NCBI RefSeq assembly: GCF_963678195.1
Contig: NZ_OY782759.1
Location: 2,108,001 to 2,172,000 of the forward strand
Length of the DNA stretch: 64,000 nucleotides
Origin: an uncultured Hyphomonas sp.
GTDB lineage: Bacteria > Pseudomonadota > Alphaproteobacteria > Caulobacterales > Hyphomonadaceae
Direction of reading: 5' to 3'
The notes beneath the pieces were generated by a model. It had not been told where the DNA came from and did not search any database. It was given only the letters and a program-made list of their open reading frames with translations. This document shows, in pieces, positions 9,264 to 19,513 of this stretch. The translations under genes and the position numbers were made by a program. How positions within the stretch are numbered: position 1 is the first letter of the stretch; the number at the start of each line of letters is the position of its first letter.

Positions 9264-11684
9264 ATGACCAAGGTCAGATCACTACTTTTGACGGCATCGA
9301 CCGTCGCATTGGCCGCAAGCTTCTCGCCGGCTTTCGCTCAGGAAGATACCGATACGAACGCCAGCGAGCTTCGCCAGGGCCAGGTCGTCGTTACGGGTAC
9401 CCGTACGGCCAATCGCACCGCGCTTGAGACAGCCGTACCGGTCGACGTTTTCCCGGTTGATGAACTGACGGAAACGGGGCGCGTGGAACTCAACCAGATC
9501 CTCAGCACGACCGTTCCGAGCTTTAACTTCAACCAGACCGCCATCAATGACGGTACTGACATCATCCGCCCGGCCACTCTGCGTGGCCTGTCTCCTGACC
9601 AGACGCTGGTTCTGGTGAACGGCAAGCGCCGCCACTCCTCCTCACTGGTCAACATCAACGGCTCGGTTGGACGCGGTTCTGCAGCTGTTGACCTTAACTC
9701 CATCCCGACCGCCGCCATTGGCAGCGTTCAGGTTCTGCGTGACGGCGCTTCGGCTCAGTATGGTTCCGACGCGATTGCCGGCGTTATCAACGTCATCCTG
9801 CGTGAAGACGATCATGGCGGCGGTCTGAACGTCCGTTACGGCGCAAACGTGACTGATCCGGAAGGCCTGAACCGCAGCGAGATCGACGGCCAGACGACCA
9901 CGATCGGCGGCTGGACCGGCTTTGGCCTCGGCGACAATGGCTTCCTGACTGTGTCGGGCGAGTATTCCCTTCGCCAGGCATCGAACCGGGCCGGTCTCGA
10001 CCCGCGCCAGCAATTCCCGGACGATCCGGCCTATGCCGAAGTCGAACGTAATTTCAATCGCCTGAATCACCGCTACGGCAACGGCCGTGCGGAAAACGTA
10101 AGCTTCTTCTTCAATTCAGGTTACACGCTGGCGAGCGGTGTCGAACTCTACGCGTTCGGTGGCGTTCAGGATCGTGAGGGTGAAAGCCCCGGCTTCTATC
10201 GCCGTGCCCTCGACTCCCGCAACGTGCCGGAAATCTATCCGGGTGGCTTCCTGCCAGTCATCGGCGGTGATGTAACCGACTACTCTCTCGGCGGCGGCTT
10301 CCGCGGTGTCGCGGGCGGCTGGGACTATGACGTGAGTGCTGTCTATGGCTCCAACGAGCTGGACTACTCGGTCAACAACTCTCTCAATGCCTCGATCGGA
10401 CCGACCAGCCAGACCTCGTTCAATGCCGGCGCCCTGGCCTTCGACCAGGTCACCGTGAACGCCGACATCGTCAAAACCTTCGATAACCTTCTGCCAGGCG
10501 AAACCTCGCTGGCATTCGGGGCGGAATACCGTGACGAAAACTTCAAAATCACGGCAGGCGAACCAGCTTCCTACATTCAAGGTCCACTCCCTGCCGCAGC
10601 AGGCAGTCAGGTGTTCCCGGGCTTCACCCCAGAGTCCGCAGTGGATGAAGGACGTGACGCCGCCAGCATCTACGGCGAAGTCGAATGGGTACCAAACGAC
10701 CAGACGCTCATTTCGGCCGCGGTGCGCTACGAAGACTATTCTGACTTCGGTGACGCTGTGACCGGCAAGCTTGCCGGCCGCTATGACTTCACCGATCAGG
10801 TTGCCGTCCGCGGCGCCATCTCGACGGGCTTCCGTGCACCGAGTCTGCAGCAACAATACTTTACGGCTGTATCGACCAACTTCATTGATGGTGTGCCGTT
10901 TGAAATCGGTACATTCCCGGCAACATCTCCTGCGGCAGTCGCACTTGGTGGCGGCCAACTGGATGCCGAAGAATCGACCAGCTACTCGCTCGGCTTCGTT
11001 CTGACACCAACCAACGACTGGTTTGTCACCATCGACGCCTATCAGATCAATATCGATGACCGAATCTTCCTGACCGAAAACCTCGGCGGGCCTGAAGTTG
11101 AGGCAGTTCTCGCAGCCGCTGGCGTCACCGGTGTGCAGCGGGTTCGCTTCTTCCAGAACGGCATCGAGACCGAATCTAAGGGCGTCGATATCGTAACGAA
11201 GTACGCGTTCGACTTCGGCAATTTGGGTACGCTCGACGCTTCCGCTGCGTTCAACTACTCGAAAACGGAAGTCACGCACGTTCCGGACAACACGGTTATC
11301 CCCAGCCTGCCACTGTTCAGCCGTGACAACACACTCACGCTGGAAGAAAGCGCGCCTGAGACGAAATTCATCCTCGCAGGCAACTACACCTACCAGCAGG
11401 CTGACTTCGTCCTTCGTGCAACTCGCTTTGGCGATGTCATCGATCCGTCGAACACACCGTCCAACGACTTCACGCTGGATGCCAAATGGATCTTGGATGC
11501 GTCTGTGAACTTCAATGTCACCGACAAGTTCAGCGTTGGCATCGGTGCAGACAACCTGCTCGACGAATATCCGACGATGACGCCGTATGACCAGAGCTTC
11601 AACGGCATCTTCCCGTATTCGAGCCGCAGCCCATTTGGCTTCTCGGGCCGCTTTGTCTACGCCCGCGCCAGCTATAACTGGTAA
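9264..11684 (+). CDS. TonB-dependent outer-membrane receptor
   Basis: An outer-membrane beta-barrel transporter of 806 residues that imports a ligand using TonB energy. The start is ATG 9264, preceded by AGGAG; this begins a signal peptide (MTKVRSLLLTASTVALAASF, cleavage near AFAQED). A TonB-box-like segment (QVVVTGTRT) follows, then the plug domain (VLVNGKRRHSSSLV, LRDGASAQYGSDAIAGVINV) and a C-terminal barrel ending in aromatic residues (YARASYNW). The long plug and barrel without an STN domain are typical of alphaproteobacterial receptors. The substrate cannot be told from sequence; siderophore, sugar and peptide ligands are all possible. Confidence 0.92.
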   Translation: MTKVRSLLLTASTVALAASFSPAFAQEDTDTNASELRQGQVVVTGTRTANRTALETAVPVDVFPVDELTETGRVELNQILSTTVPSFNFNQTAINDGTDIIRPATLRGLSPDQTLVLVNGKRRHSSSLVNINGSVGRGSAAVDLNSIPTAAIGSVQVLRDGASAQYGSDAIAGVINVILREDDHGGGLNVRYGANVTDPEGLNRSEIDGQTTTIGGWTGFGLGDNGFLTVSGEYSLRQASNRAGLDPRQQFPDDPAYAEVERNFNRLNHRYGNGRAENVSFFFNSGYTLASGVELYAFGGVQDREGESPGFYRRALDSRNVPEIYPGGFLPVIGGDVTDYSLGGGFRGVAGGWDYDVSAVYGSNELDYSVNNSLNASIGPTSQTSFNAGALAFDQVTVNADIVKTFDNLLPGETSLAFGAEYRDENFKITAGEPASYIQGPLPAAAGSQVFPGFTPESAVDEGRDAASIYGEVEWVPNDQTLISAAVRYEDYSDFGDAVTGKLAGRYDFTDQVAVRGAISTGFRAPSLQQQYFTAVSTNFIDGVPFEIGTFPATSPAAVALGGGQLDAEESTSYSLGFVLTPTNDWFVTIDAYQINIDDRIFLTENLGGPEVEAVLAAAGVTGVQRVRFFQNGIETESKGVDIVTKYAFDFGNLGTLDASAAFNYSKTEVTHVPDNTVIPSLPLFSRDNTLTLEESAPETKFILAGNYTYQQADFVLRATRFGDVIDPSNTPSNDFTLDAKWILDASVNFNVTDKFSVGIGADNLLDEYPTMTPYDQSFNGIFPYSSRSPFGFSGRFVYARASYNW

Positions 11685-11727
11685 GCAGCGCCCCCGGTGT
11701 TCTGCCGGATAGAGGATATCATTTGAG

Positions 11728-11760
11728 ATGGGCCTGCCTTTTTGGGCAGGCCCATTTCTT
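11728..11760 (+). terminator. Rho-independent terminator after the TonB receptor gene
   Basis: An 11-bp stem ATGGGCCTGCC (11728-11738) / GGCAGGCCCAT (11745-11755) with a 6-base loop, followed by TTCTT. It lies 44 bases after the receptor stop and isolates this gene from purL. Confidence 0.85.
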
Positions 11761-11843
11761 ATCCGGGCCTTATCTCAGGTGGGTCGCCAGTTTCATGGCA
11801 ATAGACGCTGGCGACTCGTGGCATTTGCCGCTAAAGCCCGGCC

Positions 11844-14120
11844 ATGACCGATAAGACTACGATCCTCGACCATCTCACAGCCGAGCAGGATGAAGCTGCC
11901 GGCCTCGAACACGGCATAAGGGCAGATGAGTGGGAACGCCTCGTCACGCGCCTGAACCGCAAACCCAATCTGGTTGAATTGGGCATCTACTCGGTGATGT
12001 GGTCTGAGCACTGCTCCTACAAATCGTCCCGCCGCCACCTGTCAAAATTCCCGACGAAAAACGACCGGGTTATCCAGGGACCGGGCGAGAATGCCGGCGT
12101 AATCGACATCGGCGACGGCCAGGCCGCCATCTTCAAGATGGAGAGCCACAACCACCCGTCCTATATCGAGCCCTATCAGGGCGCGGCGACAGGCGTGGGC
12201 GGCATTTTACGTGATGTCTTCACCATGGGTGCGCGGCCGATCGCGCTGGTCAATGCGCTGCGCTTTGGCTCGCCTGACCACCCGAAGACCCGTAGCCTTG
12301 TGGCCGGCGTTGTCGCCGGCATTGGCGGATACGGCAACTGCGTGGGCGTGCCGACCGTGGCTGGCGAAACCCAGTTCGATGAAGGCTACAACGGAAACAT
12401 CCTCGTCAATGCGATGGCCGTCGGCCTCGCCGATCAGGACAAGATTTTCTACGCACGTGGCGCGACACCGGGCAATCCGATCTTCTATGTCGGCTCCAAG
12501 ACGGGCCGGGACGGCATCCATGGCGCCACAATGGCGTCTGCCGAATTCTCCGAAGGCGATGAAGAGAAGCGCCCTACCGTCCAGGTCGGCGATCCGTTCA
12601 CAGAGAAGCTGCTGATCGAAGCCTGCCTTGAGCTGATGGCAACGGACGCCATCCAGGCCATTCAGGACATGGGCGCTGCCGGCCTCACCTCCTCCTCCGT
12701 CGAGATGGCAGCATCCGGCGGTGAGAATGGCGAAGGCATCGGCGTGGTCATGGACCTCGACAAGGTGCCCCAGCGCGAGGAAGGCATGACAGCCTACGAG
12801 ATCATGCTGTCAGAGAGCCAGGAGCGCATGCTTATGGTACTCTACCCCGACAAGATCGATGTCGCGAAAGCCGTGTTCGACAAGTATGATCTCTCCGCAG
12901 AAGTCATTGGCCATACAACTGATACGGGCCACCTTGTGCTGACGCAGTTTGGCGAAACTGTCTGCGACATTCCGGTCGCCCCACTTGCCGAAGATGCACC
13001 GAACTATGATCGCCCCTGGAATGAGCCGCCCAAGCGCGCATCTCTGGATATTTCAAAATATCCGGAACCGGCGGATTACGGTGAGGTGTTGGTCAAGCTG
13101 ATGTCCTGCCCCGACATGGCGTCCAAACGCTGGGTCTGGGAACAGTATGACCGCCACGTGATGGGCGATACGATCGACTCCTCCCAATCCGGTGGCGATG
13201 CGGCGATAGTCCGTATACATGAGACGAACAAGTCCCTCGCCATCTGTTCGGATTGCAATCCACACTATGTGGCTGCTGACCCTTATGAGGGCGGCAAGGC
13301 CGTGGTGGCGGAAGCTTATCGCAACCTGTCTGCCGTCGGCGCAACGCCGATCGCGATCACGGACAACCTCAATTTCGGCAACCCGGAAAAACCGAACACG
13401 ATGGGTTATATCGTGAAGGCGATCGAAGGCATGGCGGAAGCCTGCCGCGCACTCGACTTCCCGGTGGTCTCCGGCAATGTGTCCCTCTACAATGAGACTG
13501 ACGGCGTTGCGATTCCGCCGACACCGGTGGTTGGCGGCGTGGGCCTGATCGAAGACCTGTCGAAAACAGCCACCCTCAAGGGCGCACAACCCGGCGATAC
13601 GCTTTACGTCATAGGCGAGACCAAGGGCGCCCTTGGCGCTTCACTGTATGCGCGTGTCGTTCTGGGCCTTAAAGGCGAAGATGCCGGCGCACCTCCGCCT
13701 GTAGATCTGGCCGAAGAAGTTCGCATTGGCGGGTTTGTACGGAGCCTGATCCAGCGCGGGCTCGTCAACGCCGTCCACGATGTAAGCGACGGGGGCATTG
13801 CCTGCGCCGCTACTGAAATGGCCATGGCTTCTGCCTGCGGTGTCACGCTGGTGCCTGACCGCGAACCAGAGACCGAGCGCGCCGAACCTGGCCTGTTTGG
13901 CGAAGATCAGGGCCGCTATCTGATCGCTGCGAATGAAGACCAGGTCCGCGAATGGCAATCGCAGGGCTTCCTGCCAACCGCGCTGGGCAAGTTCGGCGGC
14001 GACAGTGTCGTCCTCAGAACAGGCCTCGGTCAGGACGGCGCAGAATTCTCAGTACCACTCTCCAGGCTCCGTGAAGCCTATGAGGGCTGGCTGCCAGCCT
14101 ATATGAACTCTGTCGACTAA
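11844..14120 (+). CDS. purL: Phosphoribosylformylglycinamidine synthase subunit PurL
   Basis: The synthetase subunit of the FGAM synthase complex (with PurQ and PurS), ATP-dependent, in purine synthesis. It is 758 residues, the size of the small bacterial type of PurL. Signatures: [11 protein letters not shown] near the N terminus, [29 protein letters not shown] (seen in two consecutive stretches), and [10 protein letters not shown] in the second half. ATG 11844 lies 84 bases after the preceding terminator. Confidence 0.97.
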   Translation: MTDKTTILDHLTAEQDEAAGLEHGIRADEWERLVTRLNRKPNLVELGIYSVMWSEHCSYKSSRRHLSKFPTKNDRVIQGPGENAGVIDIGDGQAAIFKMESHNHPSYIEPYQGAATGVGGILRDVFTMGARPIALVNALRFGSPDHPKTRSLVAGVVAGIGGYGNCVGVPTVAGETQFDEGYNGNILVNAMAVGLADQDKIFYARGATPGNPIFYVGSKTGRDGIHGATMASAEFSEGDEEKRPTVQVGDPFTEKLLIEACLELMATDAIQAIQDMGAAGLTSSSVEMAASGGENGEGIGVVMDLDKVPQREEGMTAYEIMLSESQERMLMVLYPDKIDVAKAVFDKYDLSAEVIGHTTDTGHLVLTQFGETVCDIPVAPLAEDAPNYDRPWNEPPKRASLDISKYPEPADYGEVLVKLMSCPDMASKRWVWEQYDRHVMGDTIDSSQSGGDAAIVRIHETNKSLAICSDCNPHYVAADPYEGGKAVVAEAYRNLSAVGATPIAITDNLNFGNPEKPNTMGYIVKAIEGMAEACRALDFPVVSGNVSLYNETDGVAIPPTPVVGGVGLIEDLSKTATLKGAQPGDTLYVIGETKGALGASLYARVVLGLKGEDAGAPPPVDLAEEVRIGGFVRSLIQRGLVNAVHDVSDGGIACAATEMAMASACGVTLVPDREPETERAEPGLFGEDQGRYLIAANEDQVREWQSQGFLPTALGKFGGDSVVLRTGLGQDGAEFSVPLSRLREAYEGWLPAYMNSVD

Positions 14121-14258
14121 ACGCAGACCCCTCCCCGATCTCATCGGAGATGGGTGCTGCATATTTTGCATTTTGGTTCAGCCCGGGCGTGACTTAGGCA
14201 CGCTTACGCTCTGCACACTGATTTAGGTGGCGGAACCAATGGCCGGGTTCTGAAACTT

Positions 14259-15278
14259 CTACTCCGAGGGAGAGACCTCTTCGATCGGCCTCGCAGTTAT
14301 ATCGAGCTCATCCAGTGACTGATCTGCCGCAATGGCGACCATGACCAGTGTCTCTGCTGAGCGGACGAAGAAATCAACCGGGATCGTATCATAATCATCG
14401 GTCGGCCTATGATAGTCCGGATGATCTTCGACACCGAAATAAATGAAAGGAATGCCGGCATCATGGAATGCCGCCTGGTCAGACAAATTCGTCCAGTCGT
14501 CTGGTCCTTGCTCTGGCCGGTCATGGCCCATCAATAATGTCACCGGCGCTTCGGCGGCGATGCGTTCAACAAGCGGTACCAGTCCCGGATAATGGTAGGT
14601 ACCTGAAGCATAGAGCTCATCCTTGTCAGACCGGCTCACCATGTCGAAGTTGAGGTTCAGCGCGATGCGGGACAGGTCGACTTCGCCTGACCGCACCAGG
14701 GCGCGCGCGCCTAATTCCCCCTGTTCCTCTCCATCTACCAGAGCAAAAAGAATGTCATGCTGCGGCTTGTGCTGGCTGAACCAGTCCGCCACGGCGATCA
14801 GCGCCGCGACACCGGAGGCGTTGTCGTCCGCCCCGTTGTAAATCTCTCCATCCACAATTCCGAGATGATCGTAGTGAGCCGAAATCACCAGCATCTTGCC
14901 CCCGGGATTTTGCCCCTCGATAAGCCCCAGAAGGTTCACACCCTGTATCGGCTCGTCACTCTCGGAATCAGGGAGCGGCAGGACCGTGAAAGGATGTTCG
15001 TAGGATTGTCCGATTTTCGTCAGGTTCAGCGTTTCAAATCGCTTGCGCAGAAAGCCCTTTGCGGCCTCATTGCCAGGTGTGCCGATGCGGCGGCCTTCCA
15101 ACGCATCGTTCGACAGGAGTTCTGTAAGGTGCAGCAGTTCTCCGGCATCAAGATAATCAGAATGTGGGAGCGCGACAGTCTGCGTTGAAGGATGTTTGGG
15201 TGTGTTCAGGTACCAAACCAGCCCGAAAGCCAGGAACGCCAACAGTCCCGCCGCAATCGTCCAGACATGTTTTCTCAT
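14259..15278 (-). CDS. M28-family zinc peptidase, membrane-anchored or exported
   Basis: A 339-residue protein with one N-terminal hydrophobic segment (about residues 8-24, uncleaved anchor or signal) and an M28 aminopeptidase domain. The two-zinc site is readable: SAHYDHLG (His, Asp), NGADDNASG (bridging Asp), DGEEQGELG (Glu pair), NFDMV (Asp) and DHPDYHRPTDDYD (C-terminal His). It probably trims peptides in the periplasm or at the cell surface. It is transcribed against both neighbours and stands alone between purL and bolA. Confidence 0.9.
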   Translation of the reverse strand: MRKHVWTIAAGLLAFLAFGLVWYLNTPKHPSTQTVALPHSDYLDAGELLHLTELLSNDALEGRRIGTPGNEAAKGFLRKRFETLNLTKIGQSYEHPFTVLPLPDSESDEPIQGVNLLGLIEGQNPGGKMLVISAHYDHLGIVDGEIYNGADDNASGVAALIAVADWFSQHKPQHDILFALVDGEEQGELGARALVRSGEVDLSRIALNLNFDMVSRSDKDELYASGTYHYPGLVPLVERIAAEAPVTLLMGHDRPEQGPDDWTNLSDQAAFHDAGIPFIYFGVEDHPDYHRPTDDYDTIPVDFFVRSAETLVMVAIAADQSLDELDITARPIEEVSPSE

Positions 15279-15404
15279 TGAAGGCTCCGCAGAATCTCAA
15301 GCAGGACGCTAGAAGCCGCGTCGAACCGGTGCAAGGCTTCCAGTGTCACGCTTGACGGGTGTGCCTCAGCAGCCCAAGTGAACGCGAATTGTGAGGAGAA
15401 CCCC

Positions 15405-15635
15405 ATGGGCATGTCGCGCGAAATTCTTATGGAGCACCTGACGGAAGCCTTCCCTGAAGCCGAAATCATTCTCACCGATCTCGCAGGTGACAATGACCAC
15501 TGGCAGGCCGAAATTGTCAGCCCGCAATTCGCCGGCATTCCGCGCGTGAAACAGCACCAGATGGTCTATGCAGCACTGAAGGGAAAGATGGGCGGCGAGC
15601 TGCATGCGCTTGCCCTTAAAACCCGCGCGCCCTGA
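15405..15635 (+). CDS. BolA/IbaG-family protein
   Basis: A 76-residue BolA-family protein, using the ATG at 15405 preceded by GAGGAG; an upstream in-frame start at 15378 lacks this site. The conserved C-terminal half (VKQHQMVYAALKG and the final HALALKT) includes the His that in BolA proteins helps bind a 2Fe-2S cluster shared with a monothiol glutaredoxin. grxD lies 2 kb downstream on the same strand, separated by a peptidase gene. The role is probably iron-sulfur cluster handling. Confidence 0.9.
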   Translation: MGMSREILMEHLTEAFPEAEIILTDLAGDNDHWQAEIVSPQFAGIPRVKQHQMVYAALKGKMGGELHALALKTRAP

Positions 15636-15703
15636 CGCACAGCACGCAGATTGACCTTACGAAGGGTTCACGGTCTTCTCCGCCTAAATTGAGGAGATCG
15701 TCC

Positions 15704-17560
15704 ATGAAAAGAATCACCCTTTCCGCCAGTCTCGTTGCGCTGTGCGCGGCGATGACGTCCTGCGCAGCCGCCACTCCGCCGGAAGCAGAAGAAACCCTTG
15801 TCACAGCGCCTGAGGTCGATGAAGAGGCAACCGAAATCGCGGAAGCGATAGCCTTCGTCGCCCGCGCTGAAGCCGAATTGGCCGCCCTCAACAAAGTCAC
15901 GGCGCTCGCCTACTGGGCAAACGAGACCAATATCACTGACGAGACCGATGCCGCCGCCGCGGAAGCCGGCGCGAAGATGACGAAGCTCGCCGTGTCTCTC
16001 GCCAACGAGTCAAAGAAATACGATGTCAGCATCATGCCCTATGACGTCGCCCGCAAGATCCGCATTCTGCGCAGCGGCATCACCATTCCCGCCCCGTCCC
16101 GCGAAGGCGCAGCCGAAGAGCTGTCCGCGATCACGACTGACCTCAGCTCGACCTACGGCAAGGGGAAGTTTGAGTACAAGGGCGAGATGATCAATCTGGA
16201 TCAGGCCTCCACGATCATCGAAACCTCCCGCGACCCGGAAGAGCTGAAAGCCGTCTGGGAAGGCTGGCGCACGGTCTCGCCGCCGATGAGGGACAATTAC
16301 GCCAAGATGGTCGAGCTCGCCAATGAAGGTGCTCAGGAGCTCGGCTATCCCACTCTGGATAAGATGTGGCTGTCCAATTACGACATGCCGCCCGAAGAGA
16401 TGGAGGCAGAAGTTCAACGCCTCTGGAGTCAGGTGGAACCGCTCTACAAAGATCTGCACTGCTACGCCCGGACCAAACTAAACGCGCAATATGGCGACGA
16501 CGTCCAGCCCGCAACCGGCCCGATCCGCGCCGACCTGCTCGGCAATATGTGGGCCCAGCAATGGTCTTCCATCTATGACATCGTGAAGCCCGATACTGCG
16601 CCCGTCAGCTACGATCTGACCACGCGGCTCAATGAAAAGGGTTATACCCCGATCAAGATGGTCGAGACCGGAGAAGGCTTCTTCACTTCTCTCGGCCTGG
16701 ATCCGCTGCCGGAAACTTTCTGGGAGCGCTCCATGATTGTGCGCCCGGAAGGCAAGGAAGTGGTTTGCCACGCCTCCGCCTGGGATCTGGATGACGAAGA
16801 AGATGTGCGCATCAAAATGTGCACCGAGGTGAACTCGGAAGACTTCTTTACAGTCCACCACGAGCTTGGTCACAACTTCTACCAGCGCGCCTACAAGGAT
16901 CAGCCGTACCTCTACAAGAACGGCGCCCATGACGGCTTCCACGAGGCGATCGGGGATTTCATCGCCCTGTCTATCACGCCGGAATATCTGGAGCAGATCG
17001 GCCTGATCACCGAAGAGGAAAAGCCGGGCCCGGATGCCGATACGGCGCTCCTGATGCAGACCGCGCTCGACAAGATCGCCTTCCTGCCATTCGCCCTGAC
17101 GGTGGACAGCTGGCGCTGGGATGTCCTGAACGGAACCACTCCGCCGGAAGACTACAACAAGGCCTGGTGGGACCTGCGCCTGAAGAACCAGGGGATCGTG
17201 CCGCCCGCATCGCGCCCGGCCGATGCCTTCGACCCCGGCGCCAAGTATCACATCCCGGGCAACACGCCTTACCTGCGCTATTTCCTGTCCTTTGTGATGC
17301 AGTTCCAGTTCCACAAGGCTGCTTGTGAACAGGCCGGCTGGGAAGGCCCGCTGCACCGTTGCTCGATCTACGGCAACAAGGAAGTCGGCGAGCGTTTCAA
17401 CGAGATGCTGGAAGCCGGCATGTCCCGCCCATGGCCGGAAACACTGGAGAAATTCACGGGCACCCGTGAAATGGACGCCAGCGCCATGGTCGAATATTTC
17501 GAACCTCTGACCGAGTATCTGGACGAGCAGAATGAGGGCCAGTCCTGCGGTTGGGACTAG
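15704..17560 (+). CDS. M2-family peptidyl-dipeptidase (ACE-like), probable lipoprotein
   Basis: A 618-residue homologue of angiotensin-converting enzyme, a zinc dipeptidyl carboxypeptidase. The start is ATG 15704 after GAGGAG. The N terminus (MKRITLSASLVALCAAMTSC) is a signal peptide with a plausible lipobox (MTSC), so the protein is likely membrane-anchored in the periplasm. The zinc motif HHELGHN is near residue 385, with the third ligand Glu in HEAIGDF about 25 residues later. Other M2 hallmarks are ASAWDLDDEEDVRIKMC and the C-terminal GNTPYLRYFLSFVMQFQFH. It sits between bolA and grxD, an unusual position. Confidence 0.93.
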   Translation: MKRITLSASLVALCAAMTSCAAATPPEAEETLVTAPEVDEEATEIAEAIAFVARAEAELAALNKVTALAYWANETNITDETDAAAAEAGAKMTKLAVSLANESKKYDVSIMPYDVARKIRILRSGITIPAPSREGAAEELSAITTDLSSTYGKGKFEYKGEMINLDQASTIIETSRDPEELKAVWEGWRTVSPPMRDNYAKMVELANEGAQELGYPTLDKMWLSNYDMPPEEMEAEVQRLWSQVEPLYKDLHCYARTKLNAQYGDDVQPATGPIRADLLGNMWAQQWSSIYDIVKPDTAPVSYDLTTRLNEKGYTPIKMVETGEGFFTSLGLDPLPETFWERSMIVRPEGKEVVCHASAWDLDDEEDVRIKMCTEVNSEDFFTVHHELGHNFYQRAYKDQPYLYKNGAHDGFHEAIGDFIALSITPEYLEQIGLITEEEKPGPDADTALLMQTALDKIAFLPFALTVDSWRWDVLNGTTPPEDYNKAWWDLRLKNQGIVPPASRPADAFDPGAKYHIPGNTPYLRYFLSFVMQFQFHKAACEQAGWEGPLHRCSIYGNKEVGERFNEMLEAGMSRPWPETLEKFTGTREMDASAMVEYFEPLTEYLDEQNEGQSCGWD

Positions 17561-17575
17561 GCCTCGCCTGTACAG

Positions 17576-17610
17576 GATAGGGGCGGCCTGCTTGACGCCG
17601 CCCCTTATCC
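17576..17610 (+). terminator. Hairpin between the M2 peptidase gene and grxD
   Basis: GGATAGGGCGGC (17576-17587) pairs with GCCGCCC and TATCC (17597-17610), with a two-base bulge and a 9-base loop. It starts 15 bases after the peptidase stop. There is no clean T run, so it may be a weak terminator or an RNA-stabilising hairpin. Confidence 0.55.
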
Positions 17611-17643
17611 ACCACACATCACGGGAAATCCGGAGATATCACC

Positions 17644-17982
17644 ATGACCGACCAAGCCACGCTCGACGCCATCAAGACGGCTGTAGAAAGCAATGACGTT
17701 GTCCTTTTCATGAAAGGCACACCGACCTTCCCGCAGTGTGGCTTCTCATCCGTTGTGGTGCAGGTGCTGGACTATCTGGGCGTTGAGTATGTCGCGACGA
17801 ATGTTCTGGAAAACCAGGCCGTCCGCGAAGGCATCAAGGTCTATTCGGAATGGCCAACGATCCCTCAGCTATATGTGAAGGGTGAGTTCGTCGGCGGCTG
17901 CGACATCATCAAGGAAATGTTCGAAAGCGGCGAACTGCGCGATTTCCTGAAGGAAAAAGGTATCGAGCTGGAAGAGGCTTAA
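17644..17982 (+). CDS. grxD: Monothiol glutaredoxin (Grx4 type)
   Basis: A 112-residue glutaredoxin with the single-cysteine active site CGFS (QCGFSS) and the conserved [19 protein letters not shown] region that binds glutathione. Proteins of this type hold and transfer 2Fe-2S clusters, often together with BolA proteins; a bolA-family gene lies upstream. The next gene begins only 5 bases after the stop but differs strongly in base composition. Confidence 0.96.
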   Translation: MTDQATLDAIKTAVESNDVVLFMKGTPTFPQCGFSSVVVQVLDYLGVEYVATNVLENQAVREGIKVYSEWPTIPQLYVKGEFVGGCDIIKEMFESGELRDFLKEKGIELEEA

Positions 17983-17987
17983 GGACG

Positions 17988-18977
17988 ATGGCAAAGCCTA
18001 GAGTTTTTATTAGCTCTACATACTACGATCTCAAACACATTCGGTCAGCTATAGAAGGCTTTATCCACAGATATGGGTTTGAACCAATAATGTCTGAAAA
18101 AGGCAGCATTGGTTATGTTCACGACCAATCATTGGACGAATCCTGTTATCAGGCAGCATCGAAATCAGACATATTCGTTATGGTTGTTGGCGGGCGTTAT
18201 GGCGCTGCAGCAAGTGATCAAACATCTGAGAATGAGGATGACTTTTTTGATCGATACGACAGCATCACCAAACGAGAACTACAGGCTGCAATAAAGGCCG
18301 ATATTCCGGTATACATTTTCTTAGATGCAGGAGTTAGCGCTGAATACAACGTGTTTACGCGCAACCGGGAAAATACAGACATCAGCTACGCCAATGTCGA
18401 TAGCCAAAATATATTTCACCTCATCGACGAAATATACAGCCTTAAGAGAAACAATCAGGTTTTCGTATTTGAAAGATACTCTGAAATTGAGGATTACTTA
18501 AAAATTCAGTGGGCCAGCTTGTTCTTGGAACTTTTGCAGTCTCGAAGAACAGAAGCGACCGGAAGAGAAATCTCTCTAGAACTGGAAAAGTTGTCTGACA
18601 TGTCAGACACACTGAAGTTTTACTTAGAAAATCTGGTTTCTCGCGAGTCCTCCGGGGACGAACTGATCTTGGATCAGAACAAGAAACTCAAAAAGCGCTT
18701 TTTGCGGACCGCCTTTAAAGCGTCTTATCTTTGGACCATGCTGCAAAAAGAAGGCTCCTCGGTTGAATCTGACGATGAATTGTTGGACGAGATAATTGAA
18801 ATTGTTAAATTATCTAATGATCCGGAGAAATTCAAAATTCAAATCGATCCCCTCAAGCCTAACCTTAGTTCCGTTGGCCTTAGCATACTTTACGGAGGCT
18901 ACGATAAGATGATGAATCCGACGATTTCATGGGCTCTTGATGAAGCAAGAGATTTAATTGAGGAGTACGCGGATTAA
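17988..18977 (+). CDS. DUF4062 domain protein, probably horizontally acquired
   Basis: A 329-residue protein beginning PRVFISSTYYDLKHIR, the signature of DUF4062, a TIR/nucleotide-binding-like alpha/beta domain of unknown chemistry that covers about residues 4-175. A helical C-terminal half follows without a recognised domain. DUF4062 occurs as the N-terminal sensor or effector module of various defence- and signalling-type proteins. The coding sequence is visibly AT-rich and uses A/T-ending codons, unlike grxD 5 bases upstream and rimO downstream, which points to transfer. It is a lone gene with no mobility genes beside it. The function is unknown. Confidence 0.8.
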   Translation: MAKPRVFISSTYYDLKHIRSAIEGFIHRYGFEPIMSEKGSIGYVHDQSLDESCYQAASKSDIFVMVVGGRYGAAASDQTSENEDDFFDRYDSITKRELQAAIKADIPVYIFLDAGVSAEYNVFTRNRENTDISYANVDSQNIFHLIDEIYSLKRNNQVFVFERYSEIEDYLKIQWASLFLELLQSRRTEATGREISLELEKLSDMSDTLKFYLENLVSRESSGDELILDQNKKLKKRFLRTAFKASYLWTMLQKEGSSVESDDELLDEIIEIVKLSNDPEKFKIQIDPLKPNLSSVGLSILYGGYDKMMNPTISWALDEARDLIEEYAD

Positions 18978-19055
18978 TCAAGGTAAGATATTGTATTCCA
19001 TTTGGATAATCTGATCCCCTGAACCACCTAAAATTTATTGTTGGGCGTAGATCTG

Positions 19056-19460
19056 CTAAGCGAAGAAATACAGCGCGATCAGGATCAGAATCGGTACCAG
19101 AGACATGCCGAACAAATTGCGCGTGAAGGCGTAAGTGCCGATCCATTTGTCGATTTCCGCATCACCGCTCTCCGCTGTTCGCGTGACCATCTCGACATTG
19201 TCGCCCTTGATGACGGTATCGTCAGACAGGATGTACTTCTGAAGCGATCCTTCCAGCAGCAGCGCCCCGAAATAGAAGAGTCCGCTGAAGCTGATACTGG
19301 CGAACGCAAAGGCCATCACGATTGGCACGACTTCCGGCTTTCGGAACTGCCCCATCAGCCAGAGCGACAGGATCAGGACGCCCGCCCCGACAATCAGGGA
19401 AGCGATCTGGATGATCCTGAGGCGCCTGAAATTCGGCCTGGCTTCTGAGTTATCGGTCAT
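19056..19460 (-). CDS. Small membrane protein of unknown function
   Basis: A 134-residue protein starting [11 protein letters not shown] (ATG at 19460; the open frame extends upstream but the extension has no membrane or family features). Three hydrophobic segments are visible: about residues 15-35 ([20 protein letters not shown]), 42-62 ([20 protein letters not shown]) and at the C terminus ([14 protein letters not shown]). It is likely an inner-membrane protein. It is divergent from rimO with 53 bases between starts. No function is recognised. Confidence 0.7.
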   Translation of the reverse strand: MTDNSEARPNFRRLRIIQIASLIVGAGVLILSLWLMGQFRKPEVVPIVMAFAFASISFSGLFYFGALLLEGSLQKYILSDDTVIKGDNVEMVTRTAESGDAEIDKWIGTYAFTRNLFGMSLVPILILIALYFFA

Positions 19461-19513
19461 GCGGTGCGTCCTCCCGCTTTCCTGTCCCACGCTTTCAATA
19501 TAGCAGAGCGGGC

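Noticed and set aside
14125-14160. Hairpin CCCGATCTC...GAGATGGG after purL as a terminator
   Set aside because: The stem is short and interrupted, with no T run; too weak to call.
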